Source: Actinomycetes bacterium (lineage in GTDB: Bacteria > Actinomycetota > Acidimicrobiia > Acidimicrobiales > RAAP-2). Taken from it: 10,970 nt of DNA. The notes under the pieces were generated by a model. The model worked only from the letters and a program-made list of their open reading frames with translations, did no database searches and was not told the origin of the DNA. Positions 1 through 6,491 of the stretch are shown here, piece by piece (position 1 is the stretch's first letter; every line of letters starts with the position of its first letter). The stretch lies in NCBI GenBank assembly GCA_021800645.1, contig JAJYYT010000025.1, positions 1-10,970 of the forward strand, written 5' to 3'. The translations under genes were made by a program, and so were the position numbers.

Positions 1-1400
1 CACCGTGAGCCCCACTGCGCCCCCCAGAAGAGCCGTCGGTACCGGCCCTTCGTGACGATGCGGGCCGCCGCGCGGGCCTGTGCGGTCTCATGGCGGCTCC
101 CGTACTCCGCTGCGATGACCGCCAGGTTGGCGGCCGACGCGGCGACGAAGGTACGCGCCAGCATCGTGGTGACCTTCTGGGGCCCGGACCAGGCGGAGAG
201 CGCGAGCAGCACGCCCGAGCCGGCCTGGACGGCCTGGACGAGCAGATGGGGCAGGAGGAGCTTCGACTGCCAGAGGTCACGACCCTCGGCCTGCCCGAAG
301 AGGAACGCCGTGTACCCGGCCGCAGCGGCCGCCGCCGGGAGCGCAGGCCACCGAGCCACCGAGAGCAGCCGCCCGAAGGTCGCAGGGCCCACCAAGTCAA
401 AGGACCGGGCCAGCGCGGCGGCCAGCCACCCCCCGGCGATCCCCGAGTAGCGCGCCATGCACACCGAGCCCCAGAAGAGCCACGAACGCGGGTTCGCCTT
501 GGCGAAGATGTACCAGAAGCGCGCAGGGCGCTTCAGGTCCCAGACGAGGAGGGCCCCGGTCACGGCGGTGAAGCCGACCCCGATCGCCGGGGCCGCCACG
601 CGCAGCACCCCCTCGGCAGGCATCCCGGCCACCAGCGCGCCGGCGGTCACGCCGAGCACGCCGGCACCGACTCCCTTCGTCCACAGGTAGGTGGTCACCC
701 GCCACCCCCACGGTCGCGGATGGGCGGTGTTGAGCGTGGTGCGGGCGTCGGACGCCGGATCGGGCGCCAGGTCGTGGGCCGCACGGCTTCGCTGGCGATC
801 CGGCGTGGCCCAAAGGTAGGAGTCTGCGACCGGCGCGGCCAGTGGGTCGAGCACGGCGGGGTCAGCACCGAGGTACAGCACGTTGGGACCGGTCCGCTGC
901 TCCGGCGCGCGCACCGTCGTGGGGCTGGTCGAGACGAGCTGCGCGATACCGCTGGTCGGATCGTCGAGGTCGCCGACCCAGATGGAACGAGTCGGGCAGA
1001 CGACCACGCAGGCGGGCTCCAACCCGTCGTCGACTCGGTGCGCACAGAAGTTGCACTTGGCCGCGGTCCGGGTGTCCTCGTCGATGTAGATCGCGTCGTA
1101 AGGGCAGCCCTGCATGCAGCTCTTGCAGCCGATGCACCGGTCGGCGTCGAAATCGACGATCCCGTCCTCCCGCTTAAACAGCGCCTTGGTGGGGCAGATC
1201 GCCACGCACGGCGCGTCCGTGCAGTGGTTGCAGCGCATGACGCCGAAGGCTCTCGTCGTCTGGGGCCATTCGCCCTTGTCGATGTACTTCACCCACGTGC
1301 GGAACTGGCCGACGGGGACCTCGTGCTCGGTCTTGCACGCCACGGTGCACGCGTGGCAGCCGATGCAGGTCCGCTGGTCGATGACAAAGCCGTAGCGCAA
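1..1400 (-). CDS. Fused four-cluster [4Fe-4S] ferredoxin / NrfD-type membrane subunit (PsrBC/SoeBC-like), 3' end outside window
   Basis: Electron-transfer and quinone-interacting subunits of a CISM-type (PsrABC, SoeABC, DmsABC) complex, here joined in one chain. At least 466 residues are visible with no stop before the window edge. Residues 12-22 carry CxxCxxCxxxC, followed by cysteine groups at 57/60/65/69, 89/92/95/99 and 116/119/131/135, the four-cluster pattern of DmsB/PsrB. After a linker (about 140-225), hydrophobic segments start near residue 230 and continue to the edge, as in NrfD/PsrC; WDLKRPARFWYIFAKANPRS is a typical NrfD-like loop. The TTG start at 1400 is chosen because AAGGAG lies 6 nt upstream and the ferredoxin motif begins 11 residues later. 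It is the last visible gene of the operon after the broken sqr and the persulfide-dioxygenase-like gene. Known: in this complex type NrfD exchanges electrons with the quinone pool and a molybdopterin subunit is catalytic. Inferred: sulfite or (poly)sulfide as substrate, from the neighbours only. The fold call is strong; the substrate is uncertain. Confidence 0.9.
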   Translation of the reverse strand, partial: MRYGFVIDQRTCIGCHACTVACKTEHEVPVGQFRTWVKYIDKGEWPQTTRAFGVMRCNHCTDAPCVAICPTKALFKREDGIVDFDADRCIGCKSCMQGCPYDAIYIDEDTRTAAKCNFCAHRVDDGLEPACVVVCPTRSIWVGDLDDPTSGIAQLVSTSPTTVRAPEQRTGPNVLYLGADPAVLDPLAAPVADSYLWATPDRQRSRAAHDLAPDPASDARTTLNTAHPRPWGWRVTTYLWTKGVGAGVLGVTAGALVAGMPAEGVLRVAAPAIGVGFTAVTGALLVWDLKRPARFWYIFAKANPRSWLFWGSVCMARYSGIAGGWLAAALARSFDLVGPATFGRLLSVARWPALPAAAAAAGYTAFLFGQAEGRDLWQSKLLLPHLLVQAVQAGSGVLLALSAWSGPQKVTTMLARTFVAASAANLAVIAAEYGSRHETAQARAAARIVTKGRYRRLFWGAQWGSR

Positions 1401-1406
1401 GAGGGG

Positions 1407-1412
1407 CTCCTT
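1407..1412 (-). promoter_or_regulatory. Ribosome binding site AAGGAG deciding a TTG start
   Basis: On the minus strand AAGGAG is followed by CCCCTC and then TTG at 1400. It is a near-perfect Shine-Dalgarno at ideal spacing. No in-frame ATG or GTG fits between it and the first cluster-binding cysteines, so it fixes the start of the ferredoxin/NrfD fusion. Confidence 0.8.
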
Positions 1413-1432
1413 ACGCGGACCTGCTGCGGAAT

Positions 1433-1501
1433 GCGGGCGAGCGCCGGAACGCGGGGATGCAGCGGAACGCGGGGATGCAGCTGAGCGCGGGCGAGCGCCG
1501 G
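1433..1501. repeat. Intergenic tandem 18-bp duplication flanked by a 15-bp direct repeat
   Basis: The unit cggaacgcggggatgcag occurs twice head to tail (1445-1462 and 1463-1480). The pair is bracketed by direct copies of gcgggcgagcgccgg at 1433-1447 and 1487-1501. It fills most of the 122-bp spacer between the stop of the MBL-rhodanese gene and the start of the ferredoxin/NrfD gene. No mobile-element ends or gene were seen in it. It most likely arose by local slippage or duplication; any effect on transcript stability or translation is unknown. Confidence 0.85.
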
Positions 1502-1522
1502 CGGGGCCTCGGAGGCACCGGC

Positions 1523-2878
1523 TCAGCCGGCCATCGGCAGCTCGAGGACTGCCGCCTTGCTCCAGTCGTCGTCGACGAGCACCACGTGGCGCCCGGCGCG
1601 ATCGAGGATCGACGCTGCGATCGCCGCACGGTAGCCGCCGGCGCAGTGCACCCAGACTTCGCCTGCGGGCACCTCGTCCAGTCGGGCTTCGAGCTCCCAG
1701 AAGGGGACGTGGACGGCGCCAGCGAGGTGGCCCTCATGCCACTCATCGGGACGGCGGACGTCCAGCACCACGACTCCCGCTCTCCCGAGGACCGTACCCA
1801 GCCCATCGAAGGTCGCGACCGGGTAGCTCGAGATCCTTCCCGCCGCAAGCTCGTCGGTGGGACCGGTGGCCGCGCCCGCCAACTCGTCGATGCCGATGCG
1901 GGACAGCTCCAGGCGGGCGTCGGCCACCTCTTGGGGAGAGTCGCCGATGAGGACGAGCGGCGTCTCCCAGCGCTTGGCCCAGCCGAGGAGCGTGGCGAAG
2001 CTGTCGTCGAGCTGCACCGAGATGGTCCCTGCGACATGGTGACGAGCGAACGCGTAGCGGCGGCGCAGGTCGACCACCCACTCCCCGGCGTCGATCCGCT
2101 GGCGCAACGCCTGGGCGTCGAGCCGTCTCGGCGGCTCGACCGACGGCGGCCGGGCGCCGCGGCGGTTGGCCGGTCCCATCTGTGCGTAGTAGCGGGGGTA
2201 GGCGCCGAGGCCGGCGACGAGGCGCTCGACGAACTCGTCCTCGTCCTCGGTGATGAGCGCCAGGTTCTCGGTTCGTTGCTCGGCGATGGTGGAGGACTCT
2301 CCGGTCGTCGGCGTCGCCGAGCAGAAGCTGCCGAACCCGTGGGTCGGGAGCACCACCGCGTCACCGGGCAGCTCTCTGGCGAGGCGACGGACCGAGTGGT
2401 ACTGGGCACGGGTGAGCTCGTCGGTCTGCGCCTCGCTCACGAGGTCGGTCCGCCCGACGGCGCCGAAGAGCATCGACCCACCGGTGAAGACGGCCGAGGC
2501 AGCGCGGCCCGCCTCGCTCAGCGCGTAGGCCACGTGGTGCGGAGTGTGCCCGGGGGTCGAGAGCGCGACGAGGGCGAGGCGGCCCGCCTCGAAGCGGTCC
2601 CCGTCCCCTGCCGGCGTCCGCGGGAACTCGACGTCGGCCGCCGCGGGGAGGACGTAGGTGGCGCCGGTGGCCTCGGCGAGCGCAAGGCCGCCGCTCACGT
2701 AGTCGTTGTGGAGGTGGGTCTCGAAGACGTGGGTGATCCGCGTGCCGGCGGCGTCGGCCGCCTCGAGGAACCGCTCGATGTCCCTCTGAGGGTCGATGAC
2801 GACTGCCACCTCGCCGTCGTGAGCAAGGTAGCTGCGGTCACCAAGGCTCGGGGTCGTGATCGTGACGACGTCGACCAT
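1523..2878 (-). CDS. MBL-fold persulfide dioxygenase-like protein with two rhodanese domains
   Basis: 451 residues; probably acts on glutathione, mycothiol or protein persulfides in the cytoplasm, the ETHE1/BlhB/CstB theme. The MBL domain (about 1-240) has ETHLHNDYVSGG with H55, H57 and D59, then STPGHTPHH with H111, then FTGGSMLFGAVGRTDLV at 131-147. In ETHE1 the second metal-binding segment reads TGD, where the Asp is an iron ligand; here it is TGG (G134), so metal binding may differ. A first rhodanese domain (about 255-345) has no cysteine in its active loop (LIGDSPQEV) and should be inactive. The second (about 365-447) has VHCAGGYRAA with C412 and looks active. The ATG at 2878 is preceded by GAAAGGAAG at good spacing. 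It lies 85 bp downstream of the sqr remnant and 122 bp upstream of the ferredoxin/NrfD gene. Inferred role: processing SQR-derived persulfide to sulfite or thiosulfate. An alternative is sulfur carriage only, if the dioxygenase site is inactive. Confidence 0.92.
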   Translation of the reverse strand: MVDVVTITTPSLGDRSYLAHDGEVAVVIDPQRDIERFLEAADAAGTRITHVFETHLHNDYVSGGLALAEATGATYVLPAAADVEFPRTPAGDGDRFEAGRLALVALSTPGHTPHHVAYALSEAGRAASAVFTGGSMLFGAVGRTDLVSEAQTDELTRAQYHSVRRLARELPGDAVVLPTHGFGSFCSATPTTGESSTIAEQRTENLALITEDEDEFVERLVAGLGAYPRYYAQMGPANRRGARPPSVEPPRRLDAQALRQRIDAGEWVVDLRRRYAFARHHVAGTISVQLDDSFATLLGWAKRWETPLVLIGDSPQEVADARLELSRIGIDELAGAATGPTDELAAGRISSYPVATFDGLGTVLGRAGVVVLDVRRPDEWHEGHLAGAVHVPFWELEARLDEVPAGEVWVHCAGGYRAAIAASILDRAGRHVVLVDDDWSKAAVLELPMAG

Positions 2879-2904
2879 CGTGCGTGCGCTTCCTTTCGTT
2901 GCGT

Positions 2905-2936
2905 GCTGGCCGTTGCTTTTGCTGGCCGTTGCTTTG
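2905..2936. repeat. Intergenic tandem 16-bp duplication
   Basis: The plus-strand unit gctggccgttgctttt (2905-2920) is followed directly by a copy differing only at the last base (2921-2936). It sits in the 85-bp spacer between the sqr remnant stop and the ribosome binding site of the MBL-rhodanese gene. No stem-loop of terminator strength is apparent in it. Confidence 0.85.
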
Positions 2937-2963
2937 CCGGCGTCGATGGGGATGCAGGAGCGC

Positions 2964-3579
2964 TCAGGCGAGGCCCTTCAGCATGGAGTGCCAGTACAGG
3001 AGCGGCGGCCCGTACCGCTTGAGCATCCCCATGTCATAGTGCTCCTTCTGCGTGTCGATCAGCGGCAGCGTCGGACGCGGCTTCATCGTGTAGTCGAACT
3101 CGGCGAGCAGCATCTTGTTGCGGGCGGTGGTGAGCGGGCACGAAGCGTAACCGTCGTAGAGAGCGGTCGGCTCCCGGCCTTCCATCACGGCTTGCAGGTT
3201 CTCCACGACCACGGGCACCTGCTTGCGGACGGCGGCGCCCGTCTTGGAGTTGGGCGAGGATCCGGCGTCGGAAGTCGTAGCCGACCGTGCCCCTGACTGC
3301 CGTGGCGACCGTCTTGGCATCGGGGTCGATCTCGACCGCGCGGTCTCTCACCCAGGTCACCCCAGCGGGCATCACCGCCGCCTCGGGCCGGGCAGAGCGT
3401 CCGAGTGGCGCGAGGCCTCCGCCGACGAGCGTCCACAACGGCTGGTAGTAGTGCACCTCGGAGGGCTCGATGACGGCGACGTCGCGCTCGCCGGCCCGGC
3501 GCAGCCGTGCGGCCACGGAGAGCCCGGCGCTCCCCCCGCCGACGATGACGATACGGTGATGTGCGGTCACAGCGGCCAT
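2964..3579 (-). pseudogene. sqr: Sulfide:quinone oxidoreductase with internal deletion and frameshift
   Basis: Two fragments of a membrane-peripheral flavoprotein that oxidises sulfide and reduces quinone. The N-terminal piece (3579 to about 3271, 103 residues) starts at an ATG after AGGGGGG. It shows the FAD dinucleotide motif IVIVGGGSAGLS and the SQR signature HYYQPLWTLVGGGL, and ends at VGYDF. The next bases continue in another frame with [17 protein letters not shown], the conserved second FAD-contact region, to the C-terminus (3269-2964, about 101 residues). That piece includes [14 protein letters not shown] with the expected C-terminal redox cysteine, then LLAEFDY and [12 protein letters not shown]. 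SQRs of this human-like group are roughly 390-430 residues, so about 190-220 residues are missing. The missing part includes the middle catalytic cysteine(s) and much of the second nucleotide-binding domain. Both pieces are very well conserved outside the junction near 3270, suggesting a recent loss or an assembly error. It is the first gene of the sulfur operon and divergent from the GntR gene. No function is expected as the sequence stands. Confidence 0.88.
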
Positions 3580-3605
3580 GTTCGTGATCCCCCCTGAGCG
3601 GCGAC

Positions 3606-3635
3606 GTCTCTCCGTCGAGACACTTAAGTCCGGAC
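3606..3635. promoter_or_regulatory. Small inverted repeats in the sqr/GntR divergent spacer, candidate operator
   Basis: Three dyads lie together. gtctc-N6-gagac spans 3606-3621, the palindrome cttaag is 3623-3628, and it overlaps the palindrome gtccggac at 3628-3635. They fall over the predicted -10 and transcript start of the minus-strand sulfur operon. A repressor bound here would block that promoter, and the adjacent HutC-type GntR protein is the obvious candidate. Dimer-site size is compatible, but no family consensus was matched with certainty. Confidence 0.4.
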
Positions 3636-3651
3636 AAGGGGGCTCTGTCAA
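3622..3651 (-). promoter_or_regulatory. Candidate sigma-70-type promoter of the sulfur operon
   Basis: The minus strand has a perfect TTGACA at 3651-3646. It is followed after 18 nt by TTAAGT (3627-3622), a weak 3/6 match to TATAAT. Transcription would start around 3615, giving a leader of roughly 35 nt before the sqr ATG at 3579. The -35 is convincing; the -10 is poor, so activity may depend on a regulator. Confidence 0.5.
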
Positions 3652-3664
3652 CGCTCTCGCGCGC

Positions 3665-3670
3665 AATACT
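3665..3670 (+). promoter_or_regulatory. -10-like box placed for a leaderless GntR mRNA
   Basis: AATACT (4/6 to TATAAT) ends 7 nt before the GTG at 3677, so transcription could begin at the start codon itself. Leaderless mRNAs are common in Actinomycetota. No clear -35 is visible, and there is no proper Shine-Dalgarno before the GTG, which fits this reading. Confidence 0.45.
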
Positions 3671-3676
3671 CGAGGT

Positions 3677-4438
3677 GTGACCGACCTGGGCGAACGACCT
3701 CGCCGGACCCCCCTGTGGGAGCAGGTCCTCGCAGACCTGCGCCGTCGCCTCGACGCCGGCGAGTTCGTCGACCGCTTCCCTGCCGACGTCGAGCTCGTCA
3801 AGCGCTACAAGGTGAGCCGCCACACTGCCAGGGAAGCGGTGCGCCACCTCCAAGCCGCCGGTCTGCTGGAGCGCCGGCGCGGTCAGGGGTCGTTCCTCAC
3901 CAAGCCGGCCATCGAGCAGCCGCTCGGCACCCTCTACAGCCTGTACCGCTCCATCGAGGACGCCGGAGCCGTCCAGCGGAGCATCGTCCGCTCCCTCGAG
4001 GAGCGCCAGGACGACAAGGCCGCTGCGATGCTGCAGTGCCCCGGGGAGTCCCTGGTCTACCTCGAGCGGATCCGCCTCGCCGACGGCGAGCCGGTCGCTC
4101 TCGACTGCTCGTGGATGCCCGCGCGTGCGTGCAGACCGCTCCTCGGCGTCGACTTCACCCACACGGCCCTCTACGAGCAGCTCGCCCAGCACTGCGGCTT
4201 CCGCCTCACGAGCGGGTGGGAGCGGATCCGACCCGTCCTGCCCGACCGCACCCAGCGCAACCTGCTCGATCTCGACGCCCGCCAGCCCGCCTTCGCCATC
4301 GAGCGCCTGGCGAGCACCCCCGAGGGGCCCGTCGAGTGGCGCCACGGGATCATCCGGGCCGACCGGTTCTCCTTCGTCACCCGATGGGCGGCGACCAAGC
4401 TCGACAGCGGCTTCGAGCGAACCCACAGCGGTGCATGA
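3677..4438 (+). CDS. GntR-family (HutC-type, UTRA domain) transcriptional regulator
   Basis: 253 residues from a GTG. The N-terminal winged helix-turn-helix (about 10-80) runs from PLWEQVLADLRRRLDAGEF through DVELVKRYKVSRHTAREAV to LLERRRGQGSFL, the classic GntR layout. The C-terminal UTRA effector-binding domain (about 95-235) includes SLVYLERIRLADGEPVALD, then LYEQLAQHCG, and AFAIERLASTPEGPVEWRHG. Length is normal for HutC/DasR relatives. GTG 3677 is preferred over an in-frame ATG at 3578 because the latter would overlap the sqr start and add a tail without homology to the family. A -10-like box sits 7 nt upstream. The divergent position suggests control of the sulfur operon, and perhaps itself. 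UTRA domains usually bind small molecules, often sugars, amines or organic acids; the ligand here is unknown and I cannot derive it. Confidence 0.92.
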   Translation: MTDLGERPRRTPLWEQVLADLRRRLDAGEFVDRFPADVELVKRYKVSRHTAREAVRHLQAAGLLERRRGQGSFLTKPAIEQPLGTLYSLYRSIEDAGAVQRSIVRSLEERQDDKAAAMLQCPGESLVYLERIRLADGEPVALDCSWMPARACRPLLGVDFTHTALYEQLAQHCGFRLTSGWERIRPVLPDRTQRNLLDLDARQPAFAIERLASTPEGPVEWRHGIIRADRFSFVTRWAATKLDSGFERTHSGA

Positions 4439-4466
4439 GGCTGACCGGCCGAGCGGGGGAGGCGAG

Positions 4467-4505
4467 CCAGGGTATGCCGAATATGTACGTACATTGGTGC
4501 CCTGG
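4467..4505. promoter_or_regulatory. 12-bp perfect palindrome inside a larger inverted repeat, convergent spacer
   Basis: ATGTACGTACAT (4483-4494) is a perfect 12-bp palindrome in an AT-rich patch, striking in this very GC-rich DNA. It lies within ccaggg (4467-4472) and its complement ccctgg (4500-4505), although the two dyads are off-centre by about 2.5 bp. The 115-bp spacer lies between the convergent 3' ends of the GntR and KimA-like genes. It could be a transcription-factor site (TGTACGTACA resembles GntR-type GT..AC half-sites) or part of a two-way terminator. There is no poly-U tract. The rest of the spacer (4506-4553) holds only GC-rich weak dyads. Confidence 0.5.
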
Positions 4506-4553
4506 TGCGGCAGCGTCCAGGCCGGCGCGGCGCGCGGTCAGCCGGCGGGGCGC

Positions 4554-6422
4554 CTACGCCCTGGACAGCGGGAAGGGCACCCTCGCGACGCTCACGTCGC
4601 AGTGGCGGCGCAGCGCGTTGGCGAGGAGGATCCCCCGCTGGTTCTGAAGGAACTGGTGGCGAAGCCTTTTCGGCTCCACTTCGGGGATGAGGACGAGGAC
4701 CTGGGCGTGCGCCTCACCTTGGAGCGCGTTCAAGTAGGCGACCATGGGCTTGGTGACCGAGCGCGTGCGCGACTGCAGCACGACGAGCGCCACGTCGGGG
4801 CTCCAGCGGTCCCAGTCGGCCCGGAGGGCCCGGGCCCGGTCTTCGTCGAACTGCACGCTCACGGCCACGACGTCATCGCCCAGCGAGCGCGCCGTCGTCA
4901 GCGCGTGCTCGGTCACGGCCGACACCGCTGCGACGGTCACGATCACGAGGCTCCGCTCCGTCCTCGGCTTGGGGGGCACCTCGCCCAGGCGGATCTCGGT
5001 GGCGACGTCGCGGTAGTAGGCGTCGATGCGGGTGTACAGCAGGATCAGGGCCGGAACGGCGATCACGACGACCCAGGCACCGGAGGTGAACTTGGTGACG
5101 ACGAAGATGACCGTCGCCACCCCGGTCATCGCCGCTCCGAGGCCGTTGAGCGCCGCCCGCGCCCCCCAGTGCCTCGGCCGCTCGTGGTGCCAGTGGCGGA
5201 CGAGCCCGGTCTGGGAAAGGGTGAAGCCGGTGAACACGCCGATGGCGAAGAGCGGGATGAGGGCGTTCGTATCGACGTCGACAGCGACGAGCAGGGCCGC
5301 TGCCAAGACCGCGAGGACCACCACGCCGTAGCGGTAGACGGGGCGGTCCCCGCGCAGCGCGAAGACGTGCGGGAGGAGGTTGTCCCGGGCGAGCAGGCTG
5401 GCGAGGACCGGCAGGCCGCCGAAGGAGGTATTGGCGGCGATCGCCAGGATGGCGGTGGTCGCCATGTCGACCACGTAGTAGACCGCGCCCCGTCCGACTG
5501 ATGCCCCGGTGATCTCGCTGAGCACCGTCTGGGAGGCCTCCGGGGCGATGTGGAAGCGGACCGTGAGAACCGACAGCCCGAGCAGCATCGTGCCCAGGAT
5601 CCCGCCCAAGAGCACCTCGGTCCGCATCGCGCGGCGCACCCTGGGCTCCCGGAAGGCGGGCACGTCGTTGGCGATGGCCTCCACCCCGGTGAGCGCGCTG
5701 CACCCCGCCGCGAAGGCTTTCAAGATGAGCAGCACTCCGACCGCGGCGGCCGCAGTGGGGACGGCGACGTGGATCCTCGCGCCGGCCATCGGGTGCGAGC
5801 GCAGCAGCCCCGCCACGATCACGACGTAGATCCCGACGACGAACACCGCCGTCGGGAGCAGGAGCGCCCGGGCGCTCGTCGCCAGGCCCCGCAGGTTGAA
5901 CGCGGTCAGCACCACCAGGATCCCGAGCGCGATCGGGAGGCTGTCGGGGGCGAGCCCGGGAAAGGCCGACACCAGCGCAGCCACGCCGGCTGCGATCGAC
6001 ACGGCCACGGTGAGCACGTAGTCCACGACGAGAGCCGCCCCCGCCAGCAGGCTCGCGCGGCAACCGAGATTGGCCTTGGACACGGCGTAGCAGCCGCCGC
6101 CGTCGGGATAGGCGCGGATCACTTGTCGGTACGAGAAGACCAGGATCATGAGGAGCACGACGATGGCGACGGTGATCGGCTCGATCTTGGCGAGGGCGCC
6201 CGCCCCGGCACTTGCCAGCACCACGAGCATCGCTTCGGGGCCGTAGGCGACAGAGCTGATCGCGTCGAGGGAGAGAGCGGGGATCCCTTCAAGGCTGGTG
6301 ATCTCCTCTGCGCCCGCGTCCTGTGCCTGCGCTCCAGCAGGAGGGGTGGACAGCGGGGGGGTGGTTGGCCCGGGAGTGGTCGGCTCGGGGGTGGCGGCGC
6401 CCGTCGAGTCGGTGTGGTCCAT
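4554..6422 (-). CDS. KimA-family APC-superfamily potassium/proton symporter-like permease
   Basis: 622 residues; an integral membrane transporter with a cytosolic C-terminal domain. A Thr/Pro-rich tail (1-40) precedes about 12 hydrophobic segments to near residue 460. The core matches Bacillus subtilis KimA (YdaO). It has SLDAISSVAYG (D53, Y60), SYRQVIRAYPDGGGCYAVSK (97-116), DYVLTVAVS (D134, T138) and GCSALTGVEAIANDVPAFRE. By alignment from memory, D53, Y60, D134 and T138 correspond to KimA D36, Y43, D117 and T121, reported as K+/proton-site residues. The C-terminal part (about 490-610), starting RSLVIVTVAAVSAVTEHAL, resembles a universal-stress-like fold. The ATG at 6422 has GAGGAG 8 nt upstream; a longer in-frame form from 6557 would add an unrelated basic tail. 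It lies 183 bp downstream of the histidine kinase, so co-expression with that two-component system is possible. K+ specificity is inferred; an amino-acid substrate is the alternative. Confidence 0.9.
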   Translation of the reverse strand: MDHTDSTGAATPEPTTPGPTTPPLSTPPAGAQAQDAGAEEITSLEGIPALSLDAISSVAYGPEAMLVVLASAGAGALAKIEPITVAIVVLLMILVFSYRQVIRAYPDGGGCYAVSKANLGCRASLLAGAALVVDYVLTVAVSIAAGVAALVSAFPGLAPDSLPIALGILVVLTAFNLRGLATSARALLLPTAVFVVGIYVVIVAGLLRSHPMAGARIHVAVPTAAAAVGVLLILKAFAAGCSALTGVEAIANDVPAFREPRVRRAMRTEVLLGGILGTMLLGLSVLTVRFHIAPEASQTVLSEITGASVGRGAVYYVVDMATTAILAIAANTSFGGLPVLASLLARDNLLPHVFALRGDRPVYRYGVVVLAVLAAALLVAVDVDTNALIPLFAIGVFTGFTLSQTGLVRHWHHERPRHWGARAALNGLGAAMTGVATVIFVVTKFTSGAWVVVIAVPALILLYTRIDAYYRDVATEIRLGEVPPKPRTERSLVIVTVAAVSAVTEHALTTARSLGDDVVAVSVQFDEDRARALRADWDRWSPDVALVVLQSRTRSVTKPMVAYLNALQGEAHAQVLVLIPEVEPKRLRHQFLQNQRGILLANALRRHCDVSVARVPFPLSRA

Positions 6423-6430
6423 CGGTCGGG

Positions 6431-6436
6431 CTCCTC
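6431..6436 (-). promoter_or_regulatory. Ribosome binding site GAGGAG deciding the permease start
   Basis: GAGGAG followed by 8 nt and ATG at 6422 on the minus strand. This supports the start used here, whose N-terminus fits the family far better than the upstream Arg-rich extension. Confidence 0.75.
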
Positions 6437-6491
6437 GCAGCCATCGACGACCGGTTCGGCGGTCTCCTTGGATCTTGTCAGCTTCTCTCAG

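Noticed and set aside
90..1484. Long plus-strand open frame opposite the ferredoxin/NrfD gene
   Set aside because: Arg/Gly/His-rich composition with no motifs; it is the antisense of a gene with four clear cysteine clusters.
1457..3022. 521-codon plus-strand frame
   Set aside because: Runs antisense across the MBL-rhodanese gene and into the sqr remnant with no recognisable domain; high GC keeps antisense frames open.
3578..3676. Upstream ATG as the GntR start
   Set aside because: Would overlap the divergent sqr start and cover the operator/promoter spacer; the added residues do not look like a GntR N-terminus.
3185..4426. 413-codon minus-strand frame opposite the GntR gene
   Set aside because: Glu/Gly/Leu/Arg-biased antisense translation ignoring the clear GntR domains on the plus strand and running out of frame through sqr.
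4506..4553. Rho-independent terminator between the convergent genes
   Set aside because: GC-rich dyads are weak and no T-run follows on either strand.
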